IMG/VR virus record: IMGVR_UViG_3300047470_000212
Coordinates: 1-64,000 of that record
Source: a virus
Direction: 5' to 3' (one strand)
DNA: 64,000 nt
Shown here: one piece after another, positions 39,008 to 48,054 of the stretch
Position numbering within the stretch: the first letter of the stretch is position 1
Layout: the number at the start of each line of letters is the position of its first letter
Notes under the pieces: generated by a model
Told to the model about the DNA's origin: nothing
The model's input: the letters and a program-made list of their open reading frames with translations, nothing else
Database searches by the model: none
Position numbers and translations under genes: made by a program

Positions 39008-40194
39008 CAGGCGGCCTCGGTATGAAGCCCGTCGGTCTCTTCGGGCTTGGGCCGTCGGCTGACCTTCTTGGTTCCTGCGGTCTGGGCGGCGTCGAGGTCG
39101 TCCTCGGAGATGCTTCGCTCGTCGGCGTGCGTGGACGCGGCCAGGACCTGCTCGTAGAGGTCTTCCTGAAGAGTCAGGTCCTGGCGGAGCCGGTCGAGCA
39201 TGGGCTCCTTGCCCTGCCAGCGCAGAACCGGCTTTCCCTTCTCGTCGAATTCCCCGTTGTCGATCTCGAAGTAGGCGCCCTTGCGCTTGATCACGTCGAA
39301 GAGAATGCCCATGATCATGATTTCCTTGACGGTGTCGAAGTCACCGCGAGCGAAATTCAGGAACGGGGCGGAGCGGAAGTAGGCGTCGATCGTTGCGACC
39401 TGCTGCGGGGCGGCCGACTTGTTCTTGATGGTCTTTACCTTGATGACCTGGCCGACATTTACCTTGCCCTTTCCGGGCCGGGCTTCCTGAATCCACTCGT
39501 CGCGCCGGACTTCCACCCGGGTGTAGAAAGCGTAATTCTTGGCGTTTCCACCGGGAGTCGTGGTCGGCGTACCGTGCGGGGAGAACTTACCGATCGCGTC
39601 GCGGTACTGGTTGATGACGATTCCGAGCAGCGGTCGGTCGTCGGGGTCGGTCATGGACCGCTTGGTCGCGGCGCCGGACTTGCGGAAGAACTTGCCGGTG
39701 AGGCGGGCGCCGAGCGCCATGGTCGCCTCGTCCATGTCCTTCTCGGATTCCTCGTCCGGAATGAGGGCCGGGTAGGAGTCGAGCACGATCATGTCGACCG
39801 AGCGGGACGTCGCGAAGTCGAGCATGGTCTGGTAGGCGAATTCCATGGCCTGGGTCGGGACCACGATGACGCGGTCGTTGTCGACGCCCAGCGCCTCGGC
39901 CTGGTCGGTGTCGTAGTGCTCTGCGGCGATCCACAGGCAGGTGAAGTTCGGGTCCTTCTTCTGGTTGGCGGCCAGCGTCTTGTAGACGATGAACGTCTTG
40001 CCGTGGGACTCGCGGCCGATGACCTCGACCCACTGGTTGCCCGGCCAGCCGCCACCGAGGGCGATGTCCAGGGAGAGGGAGCCGGAGGTGAACCGCTTGG
40101 CCACCTTCATCTCGGAGGCGAAGCAGACGGCGCCTGCACCGTGCTCCTTGTTGACCTTGGCGATGAGAGCGAGGGCGTCCTTGTTGATGCTCAA
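39007..40194 (-). CDS. recA: RecA-family recombinase (TTG start or -1 shift from leader)
   Basis: ATP-dependent strand-exchange protein. Walker A GRESHGKT near residue 60, Walker B MIVLDSYPAL, and GIVINQYRD with the loop PGGNAKNYAF match RecA. The C-terminal ~60 residues are acidic/basic and end GLHTEAA with the repeat. The frame opens at TTG 40194, preceded only by a G run; the clear ribosome site belongs to a leader ORF at 40223 that overlaps this TTG. Confidence 0.88.
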   Translation of the reverse strand: MSINKDALALIAKVNKEHGAGAVCFASEMKVAKRFTSGSLSLDIALGGGWPGNQWVEVIGRESHGKTFIVYKTLAANQKKDPNFTCLWIAAEHYDTDQAEALGVDNDRVIVVPTQAMEFAYQTMLDFATSRSVDMIVLDSYPALIPDEESEKDMDEATMALGARLTGKFFRKSGAATKRSMTDPDDRPLLGIVINQYRDAIGKFSPHGTPTTTPGGNAKNYAFYTRVEVRRDEWIQEARPGKGKVNVGQVIKVKTIKNKSAAPQQVATIDAYFRSAPFLNFARGDFDTVKEIMIMGILFDVIKRKGAYFEIDNGEFDEKGKPVLRWQGKEPMLDRLRQDLTLQEDLYEQVLAASTHADERSISEDDLDAAQTAGTKKVSRRPKPEETDGLHTEAA

Positions 40195-40223
40195 CAGGGG
40201 CCCCCGTAGGTATGAAGTCGCAT
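40191..40223 (-). CDS. recA leader ORF MRLHTYGGPC
   Basis: ATG 40223 with CAGGAG nine bases upstream encodes 10 residues and stops at TGA overlapping recA's TTG. It contains the repeat CTT CAT ACC and, at codons 8-9, the heptamer G GGC CCC. A -1 slip there reads on as CTG TTG AGC into recA. Confidence 0.5.
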   Translation of the reverse strand: MRLHTYGGPC

Positions 40224-40267
40224 GTGGTGTTACTCCTGATCCGATAACGGCAATGCCGTAACGAAGA

Positions 40268-40308
40268 ACCGGTAGTCCCTATACCGTAATGGTGAAGGAA
40301 CTACCGGT
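40268..40308 (-). terminator. Terminator between nrdJ and recA
   Basis: ACCGGTAGT / ACTACCGGT perfect arms. A second dyad TTACGGCATTGCCGTTA (about 40244-40260) lies closer to recA. Confidence 0.65.
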
Positions 40309-40352
40309 CCACTCATGTATCAACTAGTCAGAGCAAGATCTTTTGGGAAGTT

Positions 40353-42311
40353 TCAGGTGGTCACGAGGTCGACGACCTCACACGCCCCTGCGACGCACGC
40401 CAGTTCCTGGGAGCCCACGGTCTGGTCGTAGGTCTCGTAGAAAGCGAGGTCCGACCACTCAACGCGGTGCTCCTCAGTGGCCTGCGCCTCGTACTCCTCC
40501 TTCGTGATCTCCGTGTACGGCGCCTGCACGTACGTGTGATCGCTGTAGGGGAGGAAGGAGACACCACTGATCTCGTCCAGGTGCTCCCAGACCCACTCGC
40601 CGACCTCGGCCCACTCGTGCTCACGGACGCTGATGGTCACCGAAGGCTTGTGCTCACACCAGTGCCGCTGATAGGCCAGCCAGATCTCCAGGTGCTCGAT
40701 CGCGGAGACGTCCTCCCGCACCAGGGCCGTGTCGCTGGCCCGCTGGGGGAAGGTGAACACCCACGCGGAGGAGTTGTAGGCGTCCTCCTCGTGCGGGATC
40801 CCGGCGTCGATCATCACGAACGCGATGGGGTCCTTCTTGTCCACGCGCACACGCCGCTCGTAGAAGCGGGCGTGCTTGGTATGAAGCCCGGACTCGCAGT
40901 CGACCAACTGGGAGACGGTGCCGGAGGGCTTGACGCAGGTGATCGCATCCGAGGACGGGATACCGATGCGCTGGGCCTCGGTCTCGTTGGCGACGCGTGC
41001 CGTCAGGCGAAGGTCGGTCAGCGAGAGGGACGTCAGTCCCATGCCCAGGCTGCCATTGGTGAACTGGTTGCCGAAGACACCGGTGAGGCTGACGCCGAGG
41101 AGTCGCTCCTCCTCCGCGTTCTTGCGCCACTCCTCACGCAGGTACGGGTAGTCCGTCAGCGTGCTCTGCCAGGTGCCGAGGATGGCCGCCAGGCGTACCT
41201 TGCGCTCCAGGTCCTCGACGGTGTCCTCCGGCCGGACGACGACCTCGGACAAGTTGCAGAAACTGAACGGCCGCAAAATGATCTCGCTGCACGGGTTGGT
41301 CCCGTAGTCGGTGTCGGCCGACCGGTGCCCGTACTCAGCGGCCTGACGCTGGGCTGCACCACGGTGGAAGATGCCGCGCTCACCCGAGCCGGACGCGACG
41401 ATCGAGTCCCACTCCTGGTTGAAGTCCTCGTAGCGCATGCCGTCGTAGTAGACCGCACTGTTGTTGGCGAGGGCTCGGTAGGCGTGATCGACCCACCACT
41501 CCCCTGCCTTCGCCTGCGCCATCTCCTGGTCGTCCAGGTCGGACAGGGAGATCATCGCCGAGCGCCGGACGCCACCGACCACAACGACGCTGGCTATCTT
41601 GCACGCCAGGTCGTGGACCTCGATCGGACGGAACTGGCGGCCCTTGGCGCCGTGGAACAGCGCGGTGGTGAAGTTGAACAGGTCGTCGAGCGGACCCGGT
41701 CCGGAGGCTCGCCCTCCGAAGGTATGAAGACGGGCGCCCGCCGGTCGCACCTTGGACAGGTCCCACTGCCGTACTTCACCGGCCCACAGACCCTCCAGCA
41801 GCGAGCGGAAGGCCAGTCCCCAACCTTCCTTGCTGTCCTCGACCACGATCACGTCGGAGGCAGCCACCAGGGCGTCGGGGACGGCGGGGAGTTGGTCGGT
41901 GTACTTCTTCTCGACGCTGTAACCGACGCCAGTGCCGTTCATGAGGATGTAGAGGAGTTCGTCCAGGGCGCGGGCGTCCTGCAACGGCAGGTACGAACAG
42001 TTGAAGCCCGCGATATTCGAGCGGTCCAGGGCAGCACCGGCAGTCATCACCGCGCGCATGGACGGCATGACCTCGTGGGTTAGCACGGCCTGGCGGACGG
42101 CCTCGACGACCTCCGGCTCGGGGGTGTAGTCGTGCTTGTTCTTCAACTGGCCGATCATGAAGCCGACGTAGCGGTCCACGGTCTCGGTCCAGGTCTCGCG
42201 GCGATTCGCGTCCTCCAGCCAGCGGCTGTATCGGCTCTTCGCGATGAAGGAGCGGTAAGGGTCGGCGATGTCGCCGGAAGGGGTGAGCAGGGAGGTCACC
42301 AGGAAATCCAT
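40353..42311 (-). CDS. nrdJ: B12-dependent ribonucleotide reductase (class II)
   Basis: Reduces ribonucleotides to deoxyribonucleotides using adenosylcobalamin. Visible landmarks: MPSMRAVMTAG, GFNCSYLPL (first redox Cys), NPCSEIILRP (catalytic Cys and Glu), CVKPSGTVSQLVDC and a C-terminal CVAGAC redox pair. 652 aa, as expected. Two repeat copies: RLHTFGGRASGP, where the family usually has LKTFGG, and SGLHTKHA, where it usually has SGIHPRY/H. Confidence 0.88.
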   Translation of the reverse strand: MDFLVTSLLTPSGDIADPYRSFIAKSRYSRWLEDANRRETWTETVDRYVGFMIGQLKNKHDYTPEPEVVEAVRQAVLTHEVMPSMRAVMTAGAALDRSNIAGFNCSYLPLQDARALDELLYILMNGTGVGYSVEKKYTDQLPAVPDALVAASDVIVVEDSKEGWGLAFRSLLEGLWAGEVRQWDLSKVRPAGARLHTFGGRASGPGPLDDLFNFTTALFHGAKGRQFRPIEVHDLACKIASVVVVGGVRRSAMISLSDLDDQEMAQAKAGEWWVDHAYRALANNSAVYYDGMRYEDFNQEWDSIVASGSGERGIFHRGAAQRQAAEYGHRSADTDYGTNPCSEIILRPFSFCNLSEVVVRPEDTVEDLERKVRLAAILGTWQSTLTDYPYLREEWRKNAEEERLLGVSLTGVFGNQFTNGSLGMGLTSLSLTDLRLTARVANETEAQRIGIPSSDAITCVKPSGTVSQLVDCESGLHTKHARFYERRVRVDKKDPIAFVMIDAGIPHEEDAYNSSAWVFTFPQRASDTALVREDVSAIEHLEIWLAYQRHWCEHKPSVTISVREHEWAEVGEWVWEHLDEISGVSFLPYSDHTYVQAPYTEITKEEYEAQATEEHRVEWSDLAFYETYDQTVGSQELACVAGACEVVDLVTT

Positions 42312-42334
42312 TCGCTTGCGTTCGGTAAGGGGGG

Positions 42335-42787
42335 TCAGACGGTGCCGTCAGCCCGGATGATCGTGCTCGGCTTGTAGTTGCTCCGGCCGCCCGCTCCCCC
42401 GCTGGCCGTCTGCTTGGACGGGGTCGCAGGGCCGTCGCTGGTGCTGCCGGACGGCAGTCCTGCGGTGGTCTGCGTGAAGCGGGGGTTGTAGCCGCACGTG
42501 TAGCACTGGGGCATCGCGTTGGGGTGGCCGACGGGCTTGAAGTACTCGCCGCCCTGGCAGTCGGGGCAGTGGGTGTCCTGCTTGGTGACCATCGCCCTGG
42601 CCGGGGGCTTGCCTTGGGGCTGCTCTGGCACTGTCTGCGGAGCCGGTGCCGGGGTGGGGTAGGGCTGCTGTCCCGATGCCCACCACGGGCCGCTGGACTG
42701 CTGCTGCTGTGGGGCCTGTGCGGCCGGGGCCGGGGCGGCCGGACGTGCAGCCGCCCCTCCCAACTTGTTAGCCCAGAAGTTACTCAC
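42335..42787 (-). CDS. Pro/Gln/Ala-rich protein with zinc ribbon (150 aa)
   Basis: Low-complexity N-terminal half, then CPDCQGGEYF and CYTCGYN, a zinc ribbon, and a disordered tail. GTG overlaps the preceding stop. Possibly an adaptor on DNA or RNA polymerase; not assigned. Confidence 0.65.
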   Translation of the reverse strand: MSNFWANKLGGAAARPAAPAPAAQAPQQQQSSGPWWASGQQPYPTPAPAPQTVPEQPQGKPPARAMVTKQDTHCPDCQGGEYFKPVGHPNAMPQCYTCGYNPRFTQTTAGLPSGSTSDGPATPSKQTASGGAGGRSNYKPSTIIRADGTV

Positions 42788-43250
42788 CGAATTGCACTCC
42801 GTCCGCGTACGTGATGATTCCCATGTCGAGCAGGTTGGCGAGGACTGCCACCATTCCGGCACGCAGTACAGAGGAATGATGCCGCTGTAGAGCGACGGCC
42901 GTTTCCTCGTCCGCTGAAATGCCAGAGTTAACCAGCATAGCCGAGGCAGTAATGCCGGAAACTAGTGGACCGAGGAGGTCCAGCATTTCCTTGAGGGGAA
43001 GGACCTGCGCGAGCCTTTCGTGGCTGGCCCGGTGCTCCATTTCGCTGACGTCCGGGCTCTCCGGGCTCAGTTTCATGAGCGGGATCATCTTCTCCACGTC
43101 CGAGCACGGGATGATGTCCCAGAGCAGGCGCTTGGTGAGCATCTGCGGAGTGAAGAGGTCGACCTGCGGCTCTTCTTCCTCGAAGTCCTCGTAGTCCTCG
43201 TAGTCCTCGTAGTCCCCGAAGTCCCTGTTCTTACGGTTGAAGAATCCCAT
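42780..43250 (-). CDS. Unknown protein with DYE repeats (156 aa)
   Basis: Starts MGFFNRKNRDFG, then tandem DYEDYEDYEDFEEEE (in-frame near-repeats of gactacgag), then a helical domain. Starts in an overlap with the polymerase stop. Function unknown. Confidence 0.65.
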   Translation of the reverse strand: MGFFNRKNRDFGDYEDYEDYEDFEEEEPQVDLFTPQMLTKRLLWDIIPCSDVEKMIPLMKLSPESPDVSEMEHRASHERLAQVLPLKEMLDLLGPLVSGITASAMLVNSGISADEETAVALQRHHSSVLRAGMVAVLANLLDMGIITYADGVQFGE

Positions 43251-45229
43251 TACTTAGCCTCACTCCAGCGGTCAACGATTTTCACGTCCGACGACAGCGG
43301 CACCTTGAGCAGTTTCTGGATGTCCTCGCCGAGCATGGCTTCCCGAACAAGGTCGGCGGCCTCTTCGGCGCGGTCCTCCGGAGCGAGGACGACGAGTTCG
43401 TCGTGCACCGAAAGGATCAGGCGGATTTCGTTCGGCAGGGAGTTGTTCAGCCGGATCATCGCCAACTTGATCAGGTCGGCTGCGCTTCCCTGGATCAGGC
43501 TGTTGACTGCCTGGCGCTCGGCGCCCATTCGCAGGCCGTTGTTCTGCGAGAGCATGAGCGGCAGGCGACGCTTGCGGCCGAGCAGCGTGCGGATGTACGG
43601 AGGTCGCCGCGACCGGCAGACCTGGATGACCCTTTCCTTGAAGGCGTAGATCTCCGGGAACAACTTCTGGTGCATCTCCATGAAGCGCTTGGCTTCCTTG
43701 ACGGAGATCTTCGCCATGCTGGCGACCTTGTCCGGGCCAGCGCCGTAGACCACGGCAAAGTTGATGCCCTTTGCGACCTGCCGGAAGTCGATACACGTAC
43801 GGTCGCCGCTCTTTACCCGCGCCATGAATTCCTGCGGGTCCACGCCCATAAGCGCGGCAGCGGTGGCCGAGTGAGGGTCGACGCCGTTGTGGAATCCCTT
43901 GTAGAGATCGCCTCGACCGATGAAGTGCGCGAGCACCACGAGTTCGATCTGCCCGTAGTCCGCGACGACCAGTTTGTATCCGGCCGGTGCGACGAACAGG
44001 CCACGGATTCGCTTACCGAGGTCCGTGTCCGGGCGCGGGATGTTCTGGAGGTTGGGTTCCCGGCAGGAGAATCGTCCGGTCACCGTTCCGTACTGGACGA
44101 AGTCGGCGTGGATCCTGCCGTCGAAGATGCGGCACGGCTTCTTCGGGTCGTCCTCGATACCGAGGTAGGACAGCGGGTAGTCGAGCAGCTTGCTGACTTC
44201 CGCGTACTCCAGCAGTTTCTTGACGACCGCGTTGTTCTCGTGCTTCTCCAGGCTGTCGGCGTCGGTGGAGTAGTCCTTCCACTCCAGCTCCTGCCCTGCC
44301 TCGCGCTTCTTCTTTCCGCCGTCGGTCGGCTTGGTGGGGCGCAGGCCCTGGCCGCCGTCCTTCTTGGGGGCGTACAGGACTGCGGCCTTCTGGGCCGGGG
44401 CGTTGAGGTTGAACTGCTGTCCGGCAGCGCGGTAGATGTCGGCCTCGATCTCGACCAGGCGGGCGCTCATGTCGCGCACCAGCTCCTGCATGGCCATCTG
44501 GTCGACAGGTGCTCCGGTGATGCCCATGTCGAGCAGCACGCCGAGGACGTCCTCTTCCAGGCGCCGGACGTTGATCAGGCCCTGGTCGTGGATGCGCTTC
44601 TGGAACTTTTTCCAGAGGAGCCAGGTGTACTTGGCGTCCATGTACGCGTAGTGCGCGACCTTGCCGAAGGGGTGGGCCTCGACGCACTTGCCGACGTTCT
44701 CGGTGTCGTAGTCGACCTTGTAGTACTTCTTGACGAGTTCCTTGAGGCCCTTCTGCTTGAGGTTTTCGTCGAGGAGCCACTGGAGGACGATCGTGTCGCT
44801 GTACTGCGGGGGTGCGATCTCGCCCCAGTACTTCGCCGTGGAGATGAGGTCGAAGGTCGCGTTGTGCGCGATCTTGATCTTGTCCTCGGCGAAGAACAGC
44901 GGCTTGAGGATGGAGAACACCTCGCTCGGGAGCATCTGCTCCGGCGGGGCGTCGTAGACAGCCGGGATGGCGTCGAACTTCCCGGTGATCTTGTTCTTCT
45001 TCTTCGTGGCCTTGCTCAGCAGGACGTCGCCGTTGGGGTGGCCGAACGGGATGGCCACAGCCATGCCGTCGGTGGCAAGGCTCATCCAGTTGGCGACGTT
45101 CTGCGTCGGGACGTTCCGGTTGGGGCCGAAGGTCTCGATGTCGAAGGAGAAGGCCGGGCGCTCCATGAAGCGCTCGACCACGGTATGAAGTCGGTCGGGG
45201 GTGAGGATGACGCTGTTCCTGATGGTCAC
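43250..45229 (-). CDS. DNA polymerase I (family A) with 3'-5' exonuclease
   Basis: Replicative phage polymerase. Exonuclease motif FSFDIETFG (residues 25-33) and later exo segments; polymerase motif A VVADYGQIELVVLAH, motif B region RQVAKGINFAVVYGAG and motif C SVHDELVV. 659 aa, no 5' nuclease domain. GTG start at 45229 with GGAGG; repeat (RLHT) at about residues 13-15, before the exonuclease domain. Confidence 0.92.
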   Translation of the reverse strand: MTIRNSVILTPDRLHTVVERFMERPAFSFDIETFGPNRNVPTQNVANWMSLATDGMAVAIPFGHPNGDVLLSKATKKKNKITGKFDAIPAVYDAPPEQMLPSEVFSILKPLFFAEDKIKIAHNATFDLISTAKYWGEIAPPQYSDTIVLQWLLDENLKQKGLKELVKKYYKVDYDTENVGKCVEAHPFGKVAHYAYMDAKYTWLLWKKFQKRIHDQGLINVRRLEEDVLGVLLDMGITGAPVDQMAMQELVRDMSARLVEIEADIYRAAGQQFNLNAPAQKAAVLYAPKKDGGQGLRPTKPTDGGKKKREAGQELEWKDYSTDADSLEKHENNAVVKKLLEYAEVSKLLDYPLSYLGIEDDPKKPCRIFDGRIHADFVQYGTVTGRFSCREPNLQNIPRPDTDLGKRIRGLFVAPAGYKLVVADYGQIELVVLAHFIGRGDLYKGFHNGVDPHSATAAALMGVDPQEFMARVKSGDRTCIDFRQVAKGINFAVVYGAGPDKVASMAKISVKEAKRFMEMHQKLFPEIYAFKERVIQVCRSRRPPYIRTLLGRKRRLPLMLSQNNGLRMGAERQAVNSLIQGSAADLIKLAMIRLNNSLPNEIRLILSVHDELVVLAPEDRAEEAADLVREAMLGEDIQKLLKVPLSSDVKIVDRWSEAK

Positions 45230-45264
45230 GTGCGGTACCTCCTGGTGGTGTGGTGGGAAGCTGA

Positions 45265-45302
45265 GGGGGAGGCCCCGGCAGCTAGGTGCCAGAACCTCCC
45301 CC
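45265..45302 (-). terminator. Terminator after 45313-46122
   Basis: GGGGGAGG / CCTCCCCC arms just upstream of the polymerase leader. Confidence 0.6.
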
Positions 45303-45312
45303 GGGAGGCTGA

Positions 45313-46122
45313 TCAGTCGTTCAGGATCTCGCGGGCGATCTGCTTGAGTTCGTTCCGCGTGTTGACGTGCAGGACGTCCTCGTCGTAGGCCTTGGAGTCG
45401 AACTCCTCCAGGTCCTCCTCGGTCAGCGGGTCGATGTCCCAGTCGTCGAGGAGGTCCCGCTCCTTGACCGGGGTGATGTAGTACGTGGTCTTGTTGTTCT
45501 TGCTCTGCTTGGAGACGCTGAAGTACAGGTCGTCCCGGTTGATCGGGGCGGTCTTCTTGTCCTTGGAGTAGTTCTTGAGGATGTCGGCGACCATCGGACC
45601 GAACTGCCACACCTTGATGACCGGGTCCTCGGGGTCGGTGAAGTCGACGACGTTGAACGCAATCTGCTGGGACGGCTTGTCACCCGCGTCATCGCACAGC
45701 GGGCAGCGGCTCTCCAGGCACGTCCAGGACCGCTTGCCCTTGCGCTCGATCCAGTGCTGGAGGAAGACCAGGAACGGCTCCTCGTCCAGGATCTTCACCA
45801 CCACGGCCTCGTTGGTGACCTTGAAGTTCTCCGGGAAGCCGGACGTGGCGGACTTGGTCTTCTCGTAGGAACCCCAGCCCTTGCCACCGACCTTCGGCGC
45901 AGGCTCGTTGTCCTCCTCGTCGTCCTCCTCGGAGGCGCGGCGCGAGCGGCGGGAGGCGGGGGCCTCCTCGGTATGAAGCGACTCGCGGCGCGAGCGGCGA
46001 GAGCCCCGGGCCGGGCGCTCGGTCTCCTCCTCGGCGTAGCCGTGCTCCTCCTGCTCGTCGTCGGCGGGGGTGTAGGCCTCGGTCGCGGCAGCGGTACGGC
46101 GGCGGGTCAGAGTGCGGGGCAT
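45313..46122 (-). CDS. Candidate phage ssDNA-binding protein with zinc motif
   Basis: The N-terminal 90 residues are charged and disordered (Arg/Ser and acidic runs) and hold the repeat (SLHT). The core KRSWTCLESRCPLCDDAGDK has three cysteines plus aromatic strands (FNVVDFTD, IKVWQFGPMV), as in gp32-like phage ssDNA-binding proteins. Acidic C-terminal region present. Location next to the polymerase fits. Not proven. Confidence 0.55.
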   Translation of the reverse strand: MPRTLTRRRTAAATEAYTPADDEQEEHGYAEEETERPARGSRRSRRESLHTEEAPASRRSRRASEEDDEEDNEPAPKVGGKGWGSYEKTKSATSGFPENFKVTNEAVVVKILDEEPFLVFLQHWIERKGKRSWTCLESRCPLCDDAGDKPSQQIAFNVVDFTDPEDPVIKVWQFGPMVADILKNYSKDKKTAPINRDDLYFSVSKQSKNNKTTYYITPVKERDLLDDWDIDPLTEEDLEEFDSKAYDEDVLHVNTRNELKQIAREILND

Positions 46123-46361
46123 CAGTTGTTCTCCTGCTGGTAGAGATGGATGTACGACTTGTCCTCGGCTGTGTTCAGCCGGGCCTCTTCGATGTCAGCG
46201 GCCAGCGCGTCGTGGATGTAGTCGACGGCGATCTTGTCGAGGTCCATGGGGGTGCGTGCCTTGGGGAAGTTGTCGGAGTCGATCTCCACGGAGGCGGAGA
46301 ACTCGACCCACTCGAAGTTGCCCATGGACACGTGGTGGCTGGCGCTGCGGGTGATCTTCAC
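46122..46361 (-). CDS. Unknown small protein (79 aa)
   Basis: GTG in GTGA overlap with the regulator gene. Single alpha/beta domain (FEWVEFSASVEID). Not recognised. Confidence 0.65.
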   Translation of the reverse strand: MKITRSASHHVSMGNFEWVEFSASVEIDSDNFPKARTPMDLDKIAVDYIHDALAADIEEARLNTAEDKSYIHLYQQENN

Positions 46362-46822
46362 TGCTCGGCCAGCCTCTTGAAGAGGTCGATGACGCGGGCG
46401 GTGAACTGGGTGCCCTTGATGGGCTTCTGGTGCGAGACCAGAACGCCCTCCTCGTGCGCGATGCGGACGATGCCCTCGACCTGCTCGCGGGTGTAGAGGC
46501 GGCGACGGCCGCGCGGGTCGTCGTCCTTGCCCGGGGACTGGAAGGTGGACTTGGGAATGACTCCCTCCCTCTCCCACTTGCGGATGGTCACCGGCTGACG
46601 GCTCAGTGCCTTGGCGAGTTGACCGAGGGTGAAGAACTCAGTCTCCACACCGCCCACCGTGTACTTCCGGGGCTTGTGGTCCCAGTCGGCCGCCGACGTG
46701 GCGGCCTTGGTATGAAGCCCGTTGCGGTTGTGGTGGCGGACGATCGGCTTGGTGGACCCGGGGTAGAAGGCTTCCCCGATCTCCGCGAAGTCCTGCTCGA
46801 TGCTGGCGAGTGCAGTGCTCAT
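46358..46822 (-). CDS. MerR-type helix-turn-helix regulator
   Basis: Central FTLGQLAKALSRQPVTIRKW, then EREGVIPK, is the MerR-like winged helix; GRRRLYTREQVEGIVRI follows as the wing and third helix. No effector domain, so it is excisionase- or RacA-like in size. The N-terminal extension carries the repeat (GLHTK). Probably DNA binding; target unknown. Confidence 0.7.
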   Translation of the reverse strand: MSTALASIEQDFAEIGEAFYPGSTKPIVRHHNRNGLHTKAATSAADWDHKPRKYTVGGVETEFFTLGQLAKALSRQPVTIRKWEREGVIPKSTFQSPGKDDDPRGRRRLYTREQVEGIVRIAHEEGVLVSHQKPIKGTQFTARVIDLFKRLAEQ

Positions 46823-46837
46823 GTGGTGGTGCTCCGA

Positions 46838-47314
46838 TCAGCCGGTGAGCGGCTTGAAGGCGTACGAGATCTTCTCGGTGAACAGGGCGTCCAGTTCCTC
46901 GTCGGAGATGACGCCCTCCTGGTTGAGGACGTACAACTCGTCCTGGTCCAGGACGGTCGTGGTGACCTCCTTGAAGACGCGGTCGCGGATGCCCTTGGCG
47001 TTGACCAGGGTGTCGACGGCGTCCTCGTCCAGGCCGATCGAGGTGCGCTTCTCGCGCTTGATCTCGGTGAAGGTCTGGCCGTTGACCTCCATGGGGGCCG
47101 GGAGTTTCCAGAACTTCGAGCCCTTCTCGTCGACCTCGCCGTTCTCGTCCACGTAGGCGCTGATCTCGTCGCGCAGGTGGTTCTTGCGGGTCACGACCTG
47201 GGTTTCCTGGAACTTCAGGACCAGGAACTGGCGGACCTTCTCGACCGGGTTCTCGGGGTTGAGGCTGATGGGCTTCTCAACGCGGCGGGTGGTGCGCCGG
47301 GGCACGGTAGCCAT
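46838..47314 (-). CDS. Unknown charged protein (158 aa)
   Basis: Not recognised. Basic N-terminus, then helical with many acidic residues. Own promoter at 47362-47390 and placement in the replication block. Confidence 0.65.
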   Translation of the reverse strand: MATVPRRTTRRVEKPISLNPENPVEKVRQFLVLKFQETQVVTRKNHLRDEISAYVDENGEVDEKGSKFWKLPAPMEVNGQTFTEIKREKRTSIGLDEDAVDTLVNAKGIRDRVFKEVTTTVLDQDELYVLNQEGVISDEELDALFTEKISYAFKPLTG

Positions 47315-47361
47315 AGAGCGGGGCTCTCTTTCTTCCGGGGTAGTTGGTGGATCGAGTAGTG

Positions 47362-47390
47362 ACTCTACACTACGGATTCGATGTTGTCGA
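47362..47390 (-). promoter_or_regulatory. Promoter for 47314 gene
   Basis: TCGACA (47390-47385), 17 bp, TAGAGT (47367-47362). Confidence 0.6.
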
Positions 47391-47397
47391 TTCCTAA

Positions 47398-47751
47398 TTA
47401 CGGCTTCTTCGGATCCATTCGAACCGTGCGCCGGGCCGCGTAGGCGCGGGCGTCGTCGTCCAACTGATCCATGCGGACTTCAGTCTCGGCCACGTCCTGG
47501 TAGACGGTGACCACGCGGTGGTCGGCCGGGTCGACGATGGCGACGATGTCCCCTCGTACGTGGCGCCACTGTCCGGGGACGCGGGCCGAGGGGTAGGTAT
47601 GAAGCGGCTTGTCGGCCGCGAGGAGAACATCCTCGCTGGTCCAGCCCTTGGCGGCGGCCTGCTTCTGCGCGTGGTAGGTCAGCCGGTACTCCGGCGACTC
47701 GGTGGCGGGAGCGGTCCAGGTGATGCCCAGAGCTTCGGCGATGGTGGCCAT
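47398..47751 (-). CDS. DUF4258-like protein (117 aa)
   Basis: YRLTYHAQKQAAAKGWTSED, then VLLAAD, HVRGDIVAIVDPADHRVVTV has the order of DUF4258 proteins, a RelE/BrnT-like small fold. Here the repeat encodes PLHTY in the middle of the fold. Could be a nuclease-like toxin relative; weak evidence. Confidence 0.5.
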   Translation of the reverse strand: MATIAEALGITWTAPATESPEYRLTYHAQKQAAAKGWTSEDVLLAADKPLHTYPSARVPGQWRHVRGDIVAIVDPADHRVVTVYQDVAETEVRMDQLDDDARAYAARRTVRMDPKKP

Positions 47752-47797
47752 CTCGGTCTCCTCTGTTCGAGCCTCTGTTCGAGGCCTTGTGAGGACG

Positions 47798-47827
47798 ACT
47801 CTAAGATCACGCACCACCTCATGTCAA
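47798..47827 (-). promoter_or_regulatory. Promoter for 47751 gene
   Basis: TTGACA (47827-47822), 18 bp, TAGAGT (47803-47798). Confidence 0.6.
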
Positions 47828-47854
47828 CGACTTTCAGCCAATCGTTTGACAAGT

Positions 47855-47989
47855 TCACCAGCGGTCGGCGACAGCACCGCGCAGAGCCAGGCGGACGGGG
47901 GTCAGATCCCAGTCCTCCCGCTCCTCCGGGGGATAGATGACGTCCTCCAGCCCCTCACGGAGCAGGACATCGAGTGGTTCTTCTCGCAT
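47855..47989 (-). CDS. Very small acidic protein (44 aa)
   Basis: MREEPLDVLLREGLEDVIYP... reads as plausible coding sequence but lacks a clear ribosome site. Function unknown. Confidence 0.4.
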   Translation of the reverse strand: MREEPLDVLLREGLEDVIYPPEEREDWDLTPVRLALRGAVADRW

Positions 47990-48054
47990 AGCTTGATACT
48001 GACATGCGATTACGTCTTTAGAACCACTCGACGTCCTGCGTGAGATCCTGAAAG

